The notes beneath the pieces are model-generated. The model saw nothing but the letters and a program-made list of their open reading frames with translations, was not told where the DNA came from and ran no database searches. From Gonatopus flavifemur (lineage: Eukaryota; Arthropoda; Insecta; Hymenoptera; Dryinidae): 64,000 bases of DNA. Positions 55,241-64,000 of this stretch are shown one piece after another. The translations under genes were made by a program, and so were the position numbers. Position 1 is the stretch's first letter. Every line of letters begins with the position of its first letter. The DNA lies in contig JAFFJZ010000016.1 in NCBI GenBank assembly GCA_018340375.1, positions 6,827,372 to 6,891,371 of the forward strand. The letters run 5' to 3'.

Positions 55241-57118
55241 CTGAATAGCCAATTGGGCGGTCGATGCGAATAGATTTGAGCTCTCCCAGGGAGTCACAAT
55301 AACCTTTCCACTCTTCCCTGATATGAGTGGGGACAGGAGTATTCCCAAAAGCCAGAGATCCTGAATGAGAACCTCAGTGGTGATTGTTACCGGGACAATC
55401 CACCCGAGAGGCTCAAAAACTTTAGCCACAGAAGAGGGGATGAGCCGTTTCGTAACGACTTGTGAATTGTTTAGTGATAAATCCAGACCTACTGGCATTC
55501 GAAAACTGAAAACGTCCTCAGACGGAATCCGAATCAAACCTAGCGTTTTGACAGGCTCATGGAGATCGAAGGAATGAGATAACTCGCTCTTTGTCGAGCC
55601 AGAGGTGAGTCCAATCTGAAAATCTGGGCGATTCGACGACCATTTGTTCAACTCGGATCCGCCAGCCTTTAGAATGCCGATAATTTCGTCCCGAATTTGA
55701 ATCGTTCCAGAAACGGTATCAGCCCCTGAAAGAATGTCATCAACAGATGTCTGATCACGCAAAGAATAAGCTCCGTGAGGGAACTTTCCTCCCTTATCAG
55801 CAGCTGATTGGTGAAGAGTCCTGATAGACGAAAAGGGAGCTGAGATGGTGCCGTGGGTTACCGTACATAGACGATAATCCTTCACTGCGGATGGAAGTGA
55901 GCCTTTCCAAACTATCCTTTGGAATTCCTGATCGTCTTGATGAACCAGGATTTGACGGAACATCTTTACGATGTTCGTAGTGAAAACGTACCTGTGTTGA
56001 CGCCAATTGAGAAGAATGATCGAAATGTCCCTTTGCAGGCTGGGACCTGGAAGAAGATAATGGTTCAGCGAAGAACCTGAGGATAAGCGTCGAGACGTAT
56101 CAAAAACTACCCTGATGTTCGAAAACGAACCAGTCAATTCAAGAACAGGGTGGTGCGGTGAATATCAGGCAGAGCTAGGCTAATTCGTCTCAGAAGTCAC
56201 TCCTTCCATGTGACCCAGACGTAAGTATCCCTCCAAGGAAGTCGTGTATTGCTCACATAGACTAGGATTGTGCTCGAAGCGCCTGCTCAGAGCGCCCAGT
56301 GAAGAGGGAGCCATCCTTCTCGTCTCGTCCGCAGCGTAAGGTAGATCAGTCTTGTGTGGTAGTCTGACAACGTAACGGCCATGTTCGTTGCGGGAATGCG
56401 TGCGTTGAAAATGCTCCTCACACCACTTCTCCTCTGGAGACAAATCATTCACAGCAGTAGGTACTTCCTCTAGCTGCCAAAATCTATGCAAAACCTGGGA
56501 AAATCAGCGTTAGTAGTGCAGTGGAATGAGGTATATTGAGGTGGAAAAGGTTGTTCACGCCGTGATACTTGGTCAGTGGAATCAGACAAAACCCAGCCGA
56601 AAGCTGTATTTTGTGCGGTCACTGAAGTTCGCGGTATAGAAAGTAACCCGTTCCTCAAAATGCGGCCGTACAAATCCGCCCCAAGAATCATGCCGACTCC
56701 TTCGTCGTGGTTATAATGCGGATCTGCCAGCGGGAAGTCGTTGAATGCTGATAGATCCAAATCAATAATTCTTGCAGATGGCGGCGCGTTGGTAAGCTTG
56801 GGTATAATGAGCACATCCGCTTCAATCCTGAGCTCTGGTCCGATTGGAGATGAGATGAACACCTTCGTTGAAAATTTGGCCATACCCGCCGATGCGGCCT
56901 AGATTCCCATTGACGGCACCTTAGTCCTGTTCCTAGGAAGTTGCAAAATCTTCGCGGTGGCTTCCGACACAAAAGTTACTCCTGAACTTTGGTCCAACAA
57001 CGCTCGAACTAAAACGGAGTGACCAGAGGGCGGAATTACTCTGATTTTCGCCGTGGCCCAAAAATAGTTCGATCAGAAGAAGGAAAATTAGCCATGTGAA
57101 TAACCACCGGATCACCAT
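55160..57118 (-). pseudogene. BEL-C protease and reverse transcriptase
   Basis: The protease part (to about 56470) has the active-site string LLDQSSGVTFVSE, with Asp-x-Ser-Gly in the position of the family motif, then GVGMILGADLYGRIL. The linker shows TAFGWVLSD, EVPTAVNDLSPEEKWCEEHF and NEHGRYVVRLPHKTDLPY (56491-56180). RT runs 56137-55160: RVVFDTSRRLSSGSSLNHYL, VFTTNIVKMFRQILVH, where the first catalytic Asp is Asn, and TSVDDILSGADT, where YVDD reads SVDD. The C-terminal part includes VAKVFEPLGWIVPVTI. Several frame changes separate these blocks. Confidence 0.84.
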
Positions 57119-58467
57119 TTGCCGTGTTAGAAGAATTTGCTGTTGAACCAGCGCTAGATGACGAAGTCACAGGAGTTGAGGATTTCTCAGCTGACGAAAT
57201 TGGATTTTCCGCCAGGTGAAGGAACGAATTGTGTTCACCGTTGCAAGTAGAACATCTCCGCTCGGACTCACAATCACGAGCAGCATGATTGCCCAGGCAA
57301 TTGAAACATAGATTGAGCCTGGTTATTGGATCTCGCCGCTCATCCACCGGCTCATTTCGGAATTCAGTACATTCAAGAATGTAATGGGGTTCTTTGCAAA
57401 GTGAACATCTTTTAGTGCTAGTCGCTCTATTCGCCGATGGAAAGGAATAGGAAGTAGCGAAGTGGAATGATGTCGAAGTTCCACGCGTTGGAGGAGAAGA
57501 ACTACCAAGCGATTTTCCGAATCGCAACGAAATAGGTTTGTCACCCGAACCTTTCAGCCGAGTCCCTGTAGAAGAAAAGAGAGCTTCAAGCGCTCGAATT
57601 CGACCTTCAATGAAAGGTTTTAAATCGGCAAACGTTGAAGGTTCTGTTCCTCGCCCTTTCTATAACTCCCAATCTCGGGGGGCCGAGGATCGAGTCTAAC
57701 TGAGGTCATGTGGTTTAATAAGAGGTCCCGATTTTCCGTAGAATATTCCAGAGCTTCGATTGCTGTTGAAGCCTCAGTGGTCGCGGTATTGATGCGCCTA
57801 AGTTCTGAAGCAGACCCCCTAGAACCTCCTTTCATTTGGAACAAAGCAGTAATCTGCGCGTTCAACAAGAGCCGCTAATTATCATAGCGTCCTCTCAAAG
57901 AATCCCAAGCTATCTCGGAATTCGCTTCCGTAACCGGTATGTTACGAATAAGTTGAGAAGCTTCGCCCGATAGACATGTTTTCAAATGCTGAAATTTTCG
58001 CACATTCGAAACATCAACTCGATCTATAACCAGAGAAGGAAATAAATTCTTAGAATTGCGCCATTCTCCGTACGTGCCAGAGAATTTCGGTAATGATGAT
58101 CGCGGAAGAGGGTTATGAACACTCGCTGTCGCAGCAACGTCTTGCACTGTCAGTGTCCGAAATCCTTGTGGAAGACTATCAGAAAGAGGTTTTCTATAAT
58201 CAATTAATTTACCTAACTGCTCAAGATGAGATTCTTCAGCTTGCGAATGGACATCGTCCTTGAAATACGGATGAACGTAAGTAACTCCATCACACAATGC
58301 CAACAAAGTTCGATGACGTGTGTCGAACCCTTTCCATAATCCTTCTAAACGCTCTATACGACCTTCCACGACACCCAATGTGATCTTAGCCTCACCCATT
58401 TTTTCCATATCCATCACAATTCTAGAAAGAGCCCGATAGGTTTCCTCTCATTCTCTCAAAAGAGCAT
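57036..58467 (-). pseudogene. BEL-C gag
   Basis: The ATG at 58467 is followed after seven codons by a TGA (58450-58448) in the same frame, and the frame then continues MEKMGEAKITLGVVEGRIER and EGLWKGFDTRHRTLLALCDG. The DUF1759-like part has LPRSSLPKFSGTYGEWRNSK and VSNVRKFQHLKTCLSGEASQ (58110-57940). A TAG after WDSLRGRYDN (about 57878) and a shift near 57620 follow. The C-terminal part holds zinc knuckles CSLCKEPHYILEC, CFNCLGNHAARDC and CSTCNGEHNSFLH (57410-57220). It forms the particle core. Two in-frame stops and one shift are the only breaks, so it is less decayed than BEL-A. Confidence 0.85.
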
Positions 58468-58770
58468 CCATATCGGATAAAATCGAGATTTTATCGGTTC
58501 ATGCAACGTAAACGAAACGTAATAATAACAAGAGCGGAGAAGGAGAATCGTATTATTCACTTTGTGTGACAAGCAAAATTCAAAATCTCAACAAGCTGTG
58601 TTCACATGAGAATAAATAATAAAGGACCTAGATGTGAGCCTTGCGGTACGTATGATAAGACACTCTTCGTGTGTGCGTGTGTGTTTACCTCGGTACAGTG
58701 GATCTCATACTTGCCGTTTATTGGAATTCAAAAATTTTTGTATTATCATATAAATCATATAAACTTCAAA

Positions 58771-59589
58771 ATGCCAAAAAAAGTGTGTAAAGGATGTTCC
58801 AGAGTTGTGGATAAACCGGTATCTTGTGCTTCATGCAGTGTTATATCACATCCTGGTTCGTCGTGTTTAGCGAGAAGTCACCATCCATGGCATAATGGAG
58901 TACTGATTGACTGCAAGGGGCCTCTTCCGTCTTCTGATACTTCTGTTGATCTTGCGGAAAAATTTGATGGCGTGTTGGATGAGTCAGGTTTTTTATCGAA
59001 AATTCAGAGCATCGTTGATTCTGCTTGTTCGAAACTCAGCAACCAGCTCAACGCGTTTGGGATCAAATTAAATTCTTCATCCAACACTGTGGCGGAATTA
59101 TCCACGAGATTATCCACCTTGGAATCGTCTGCCCCTTCTTCTTCACAAGGTTTCTACAATGAGGAAGATTTGATAGATGAGCTGAATGAACGACATCGAA
59201 GAGCATGTAACATTCTACTCTTCAACGTTGAAGAATCTTCGAGGGATGGGTCTCCTGATCATGTTATAGTTACTGATCTTCTTCAAAAAATCAGACCTGA
59301 TACTTACGACAATGTGCAGATTCGTCGTATCGGTAAAAAGAAGGATGCTTCTAAAACTCGTCCGATCTGTGTCACATTTGCATCACGGAACATACCCATT
59401 GAGATTCTTCGTAACAAATCGTTGTACAATGGTTCAATTAGAATATCGCAAGATCGTACCTTGAAGCAACGAAATCATCTGTCGAACTTACGTGAAGAGT
59501 TGAAACATCTAAATGACCCTTCAAGGACTATTCGGTATTCCAATGGGATACCTAGGATAGTTCCTGCTCACCAAAGAAAAAACGCTTAA
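58771..59589 (+). CDS. LINE-C ORF1 protein, PHD-like finger and RNA-binding part
   Basis: 272 codons from MPKKVCKGCSRVVDKP. The Met at 58771 is preferred over upstream in-frame codons from 58606 because it directly precedes the zinc motif. Cys6, Cys9, Cys19, Cys22, His27 and Cys32 form a PHD-like arrangement. A serine-rich and helical middle (NTVAELSTRLSTLESS) is followed by an RRM-like and C-terminal domain as in LINE ORF1 proteins: RRACNILLFNVEES, VQIRRIGKKKDASKTRPICV and RISQDRTLKQRNHLSNLREE. It would bind element RNA. The frame is intact, but with ORF2 truncated the element cannot move by itself. Confidence 0.85.
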   Translation: MPKKVCKGCSRVVDKPVSCASCSVISHPGSSCLARSHHPWHNGVLIDCKGPLPSSDTSVDLAEKFDGVLDESGFLSKIQSIVDSACSKLSNQLNAFGIKLNSSSNTVAELSTRLSTLESSAPSSSQGFYNEEDLIDELNERHRRACNILLFNVEESSRDGSPDHVIVTDLLQKIRPDTYDNVQIRRIGKKKDASKTRPICVTFASRNIPIEILRNKSLYNGSIRISQDRTLKQRNHLSNLREELKHLNDPSRTIRYSNGIPRIVPAHQRKNA

Positions 59590-59597
59590 TCGACCCT

Positions 59598-61538
59598 TTG
59601 GTGTATTATCAGAATGTTCGTGGCTTGAGAACTAAACTTGATCAACTTCATTGCTCTGTTGCTATATCAGATCCATGTTATGATATTATTATCTCATCTG
59701 AAACCTGGCTGCGCGAGGATATTCTATCTTCTGGAATTGGTTTACATGGCTATGCAGTTTATCGTATGGATAGAAACGGACTCACCAGTCAATTTTCACG
59801 GGGAGGTGGTGTCCTAATCACCGTTAAGGATACCCATCGGAGCTGTGTCGTCTCATCTTCTTATTCCAAAGTTGAACATCTTTACGTCAAAGTTTATTTT
59901 GGTTCTTTGTCGTTGTTGTTTGGGGCTGTCTACATTCCACCTTCTTCGGATTCTTCAATATACTTGGACCATTGTAAAAGCGTTGGCGAAATCCTTCTCA
60001 AGGAGAACTTTAACTCCTTATACTTATACGGGGATTACAATTTACCTCATATTTCCTGGAGCAATATTGATTCCAAATTATCTTTCTCAGTGTTACCTGG
60101 TTCGAATCTCAATGAAATGACTTCTGCGCAATATGTTCTCGAATATTTCAATGAATTGAATTTGTTTCAACTTAATACTTTCAGAAATTCTCATGGTAAC
60201 ATACTTGATCTTATTTTTTCTGATAACGATCGTATTGATGTCAATATTGCTCTGGATCCTTTTCTCGCGTGTGACAACTTTCATCCTCCTCTTGTATCTA
60301 AGCTCAACCTACGTGATAGTGTTTCACTGGTCCCCAATAAAATCATCAAATATAATTTTAATAAGGCGAATTACAGTGCAATTTGTGAATATTTAGGTTC
60401 TATCAACTGGGACGATGAATTGCGTAATCTTAATGTTATTGAAGCTGTTGATTTTTTGTATCTTCATGTATATAATGCAGTTGATTCATTCGTACCCAAG
60501 TATGTATCAAGGAATAGTTCTTATCCAAAATGGTTTTCTTCGGAATTAATTAAACTTATTCGTCACAAGAAAATTGCTCACAATAGGTACAAGGAGTTAA
60601 ATTGCTTTGAATATTACCTAATCTTTAGTCACTTACGAGCTCAATGTAAAGTTTTGACTCGCCAATGTTACTTGTCTCATCTTCATTACATTCAAGGGTC
60701 CATTCCTACAAATGTCAAAAGCTTTTGGAACTTTGTTAATAGTAAGCGGAATCAGAACGGTATACCCCTGGTGATGCATTCAGACGGTACTATTGGCAAT
60801 ACTGGTATTGCTATTTCGAACTTATTTGCATCTTATTTCAGATCAGTCTATCAAAATTATCCCGTTGTTCCTTGTGATTTACCAGAATCTACTTTCAATG
60901 TCAATCTTTCCGATTTATCCATCAATATCAGTGAAGTGTTCAATAAAATCTCATCCTTGAAAACTTCTCCCGGTCCTGGTGACGATCGTATTCCTCCTAA
61001 TTTTCTAAAATCTTGCAAGTTCGTCATTTCTCGGCCTTTGTGGTTGATCTTCAACAGCTCTTTATCCTCTGGAATATCTCCTTCTCAATGGAAATCCAGC
61101 TTGATTACTCCTATCTTCAAATCTGGGGACCGTTCTGACGTGAGAAACTATAGACCAATTAGTATCATGAATGTTATGCTGAAAATTTTTGAAGATATAG
61201 TTACTGATGAAACAACACCACTGTTTTCTGATATTATTTCTGATTTCCAGCATGGCTTCACTTCTGGCAAATCTACCGTAACTAACTTGTCTATTTTTGC
61301 TCATGTTGTGTCCTCTGCGCTTGATCAAAATGCCCAAGTGGATACTATATATACAGACTTCTCAAAGGCTTTTGACAGAGTTGATCATAATATATTGTTA
61401 AATAAATTAAGTAATCTAGGTATTCGAAGCAATTTCTTGTCGTGGTTACAGAGTTATATTCTGAATCGTACGCAATCAGTTCGTGTCTCTCAATATTTCT
61501 CTGATTCATTTTTTGTATCCTCAGGTGTACCGAGATAA
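59598..61538 (+). pseudogene. LINE-C ORF2, endonuclease and N-terminal half of RT
   Basis: The 646-codon frame is uninterrupted. It has no ATG near its start (the reading VYYQNVRGLRTK begins in an open frame across the ORF1 stop), so ORF2 may depend on re-initiation. The endonuclease shows QNVRGLRTK (Asn), SSETWLRE (Glu), YGDYNLPHISW (Asp, Asn), LDLIFSDND and DNFHPPLVSKL. RT fingers and palm: LWLIFNSSLSSGISPSQWKS, GDRSDVRNYRPISIMN, FQHGFTSGKSTVTNL and YTDFSKAFDRVDHNILLNKL with the first catalytic Asp. It ends at SSGVPR where the family continues with QGS...LGPLLF; the YADD box and the rest are missing. Confidence 0.85.
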
Positions 61539-62138
61539 TGTTTCTTCAAGTGACCGAGATTGTATTATATTTCAATCGACCAACGAGATGATTAATGAAG
61601 GATCGAAAATACCTTTCTCGAAGAAATAAACTCAACGTGATCGCAACGAGAACCAGCAATATCCGAGCAGAATCAACGGTGAAGTTTTATCGGAGAGAAT
61701 TCGTCACTTCAACACTGCGACAGAGATGATCATCAGACTGGAAGAAAAAGAAGCATTCATATGTCGTTCCGCAAAGTGTGGCGAAACGAGTGAAGCGACG
61801 ATGACCCACACTTCCAAGGCGAGATTCGTCCCAACGTCGAGGAGAAGAGATGCGTGCTTCCACGATGAGCTATAATGGTGATCGGAGCATGATTCCTCCT
61901 TCTTGATGACGAGAAGAGGGGTATCGGTCGACGATGAGAATGTGTGTGTCCATACGTGTGATATCTCTCCCGCGTGAACCGATTAACACAAGTTGAGCGG
62001 AATAGAAAGGTGGTCACTAACCCAATGGAATCGACGTGTATGTGTTCGATTTCGAATTATTCTGTTCATGCACCTCACAGAAATGCACTCCTCACAGGAA
62101 ATCCGGCTGAAAGGACCAACAATGGATAAGGGAAGAGT
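61539..62138. other. Unassigned stretch after the LINE-C break
   Basis: Starts abruptly at the LINE-C truncation point. Purine-rich and GC-richer than average. It could be the leader of the gag-like remnant that follows. No frame is recognised. Confidence 0.4.
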
Positions 62139-62595
62139 TTGAGGGAAGAGGAAAAGATGTTAGCGGATTGTAAATTCCTCCTAGGTGAGGTGGAGCAGAG
62201 CGCAAAACGATGTGAAAAGGGAATTCTTGAAGTGCGGAGTGATGGAAGTATGGAGTCGAGCCGGTATTCCAAACTGATGCTCACTGAGTTTGAACCAAAC
62301 TTAACGTTCATTCAAACTGACATGTCGGAAAAGGAACACGGATAAAAAAATTGAAAATTTGTGTGAAATAAACGCGTTAGAACCGTGTGAGATGAACGGC
62401 TTGAGCAGAGAAGAAACTCGTGTGCAGAAAAACGCGGTGAATGGGAGGTTAGGCGAGGTGAAAGCTTTCGAGTTGAGAATTGACGAGCGACTACTGCTGT
62501 CCCTTCTGGGTGGTGACAAGATTGATGACCACATGACTAGGTCACCTGATCATTTTCGGCGGCAATGCAAGGGCCCCAGTAAGCTATCCACCTGA
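62139..62595 (+). pseudogene. Gag-like coiled-coil remnant (unrecognised)
   Basis: Two frames: 62139-62345 (EEEKMLADCKFLLGEVEQSA) and 62359-62595 (NGRLGEVKAFELRIDERLLL, then GDKIDDHMTRSPDHFRRQC). The charged, helical character is like the N-terminus of an LTR-retrotransposon Gag, but no named domain is visible. Stops separate the frames. A different explanation, such as a host coiled-coil fragment, is possible. Confidence 0.35.
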
Positions 62596-62659
62596 CCAAC
62601 TCCCAAGCTACTCGGTCCACCCGAGAGCAGCCAGAAAGGAGAGCATGACCAAATGCCAA

Positions 62660-64000
62660 ACAATGGACTTATTGCGGAATCCCCTATCAGTTCCATCGTT
62701 TATACTGTCTTAGTTTGGGAGCCATGAGGCCTTGAAGATCGAAGAATCACATTTCCAAAAATTTGAAACATCGAAGTGAATTCTCCGTGACTGGGGCGAA
62801 TTTCCTACCAAGAAATATAGTCCAGAGGACTTATCTCGGGACTTCATCAGTTTCATCGTTTGTACGTCCTGAGTTTGAGAGCTATGGAGTCTCAAAGATC
62901 GACGAACCACATTTCCAATGTATTAAAAAATTAAACCTGATTTCCCCCGGCTTGGGCAACCCTGCTATCATGAAAATGTGGTTCAGGGAACTCATCTTAA
63001 GATTCTTGATCAATTTCATCGTTATCGATCACTCCCTTTGGAACCTGTAGGGTCTCAAGAATCGGAAAATCATATTTACGACACACTAAAAAATCGTACT
63101 GAATCGCCCTTGACTGGAGTACCTCTTCTATGATGAGAATATCGTTCAAGACACCCATCCGAAGGATCCATATCAGGTTCATCGTTTTTGCCTCCTCGGT
63201 TTGGTAGCTATAAGGTCTTGAACATCGAAAAATCATATTTTCAATATTCTAAAAAATCATGCTGAATCGTCCATGACTGTGACAACCTTTTCATCATGGA
63301 TGTCTAGTTCAGGGGACTTATCTCAAGGGTCCGTATCGGTGTCATTGTTTGCAGCCCCCTAGTTTGGAAGCTATGAGCTCTCAAATGTCGGAAAATGGTA
63401 TTTCCAATATTGTCAAGAATCATATTGAATTGCCACTGACTTGGCTAAATCTGGTTCCATGGAAATATAATTCAGTGAACTTATCCAGAGACTCCCTATC
63501 AGTTTCCGCGTTCTTACCCTCGTAGGTTGGGAGCTATAAGCTATCAAATATCGAAAAAACAGATTTCCAATGTTTTAAAAATCCATACTCAATCGCCCCT
63601 GACGGGTATGATCCTTCTATGATGAAAATATAGTTCATGGAACTCATCTTAAGCCCCTGATTAGGTCCATTCCTCGTATCTCCTGAGTCTCCCAGCCATA
63701 AAGGTCCAAACATCGAGGAATCATATTTTCAATATTTTGAAAGATCCAGCCCAATGGCCCCTAACTTCAGCAACCCGGCTATCATGAGAGTATAGGACAG
63801 GGCACTCATCTCAAGATTCACCATCAGTTTCATCGTTTGTATTCACTCAGTTCGGGAGCTATAGGGGCCCAAAGATCGAGAAATCATATTTCCGACATGC
63901 TGAAAAATCATACTGAATCGCCCTGGACTGGGGTACCTTATCCACGATGGGAATGTAGTTCAGGGAACTCATCTTGAGATTCCCTATCGGTTACATCCCT
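62660..64000 (-). repeat. Satellite array, inverted (right array)
   Basis: About eight units of the 160-bp-class satellite on the minus strand, collinear with 53115-51809 of the left array read backwards. The unit at 62997-63236 matches 52561-52800 with one difference in 79 codons, whereas the next unit (62763-62990 against 52816-53034) is clearly less similar. The array continues past the right window edge. Open frames here are shadows. Confidence 0.92.

Larger units (their letters stand above)
53350..58467 (-). mobile_element. BEL-C, BEL/Pao retrotransposon without LTRs
   Basis: On the minus strand: gag, zinc knuckles, protease, RT, RNase H and integrase, in order and with rather few interruptions. 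The 3' side is cut at the satellite border (about 53350) within the C-terminal domain of pol, and no LTR or BEL leader block is found upstream of the gag start at 58467. Confidence 0.85.
58606..61538 (+). mobile_element. LINE-C, two-ORF LINE truncated at its 3' side
   Basis: ORF1 (58771-59589) and ORF2 (59598-61538) are both open, but ORF2 is cut at 61536 before the RT catalytic box. A PHD-like finger in ORF1 and the EEP-RT layout point to the CR1/L2/Jockey assemblage; I do not place it more exactly. The 5' leader (58468-58770) lies head to head with BEL-C gag. LINE copies normally lose the 5' end, so loss of the 3' part needs a later deletion or rearrangement. Confidence 0.85.

Overview
The window looks like repeat-rich, non-genic DNA of an arthropod, most likely an insect. 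It is AT-rich and holds BEL/Pao LTR retrotransposons, non-LTR retrotransposons (LINEs), mariner and DD41D-type Tc1/mariner DNA transposons, hAT-like and other MITEs, long foldback elements and several satellites. I recognise no ordinary host gene with confidence, and no tRNA, rRNA or CRISPR array. The species cannot be told from the sequence. Names such as BEL-A, LINE-A and MAR-2 are local labels used only here.

Layout. 1-3425: a partial CAGGGTG-ended element, a GC-richer unexplained block, a 1.85-kb near-perfect foldback element (1385-3235) and a microsatellite. 3620-8528: LINE-A, a decayed LINE on the plus strand, itself hit by a 3' fragment of another LINE (4999-5635), a hAT-like MITE (6287-6673) and a second MITE (7566-7784). 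8529-20221: BEL-A, a BEL/Pao element with both LTRs. Its pol is interrupted by a solo LTR (12468-15866), which is in turn interrupted by a DD41D transposon (13677-15707), and a 92-bp minisatellite has replaced another part of pol (16109-16800). 20758-22077: a dead mariner (MAR-1). 22080-22684: a second CAGGGTG element. 22685-26257: unique DNA with a long hairpin, then minisatellite blocks framed by inverted repeats. 26260-27581: MAR-2, a mariner with an uninterrupted 353-codon transposase and perfect 30-bp terminal repeats; it is the only apparently functional gene in the window. 27584-30960: unexplained DNA with two hairpins and a few orphan open frames. 30960-35520: LINE-B on the minus strand, from the same family as LINE-A.

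36614-40440: a LINE fragment, then a 126-bp satellite invaded by two non-coding DNA elements, one with an 8-bp target duplication (37234-38563) and one with CACGGAG ends (38894-40175). 42020-43574: a foldback element carrying what looks like a first exon of a zinc-binding protein. 43633-43943: a CAGGGTG MITE. 46085-51018: BEL-B (plus strand), truncated in pol. 51160-53345: a 160-bp-class satellite. 53350-58467: BEL-C (minus strand), with gag and pol in order but several stops and no LTRs. 58606-61538: LINE-C, with intact ORF1 and an ORF2 cut off at its 3' side. 62139-62595: an orphan gag-like remnant. 62660-64000: the same satellite in inverted orientation.

The features show a history of nested insertion rather than genes working together. 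Several insertions can be ordered in time from clean target-site duplications. The DD41D element shares its TA/CAGGGTG termini with several non-coding elements in the window, so it could be the kind of transposase that moved them. MAR-2 looks young and possibly active.
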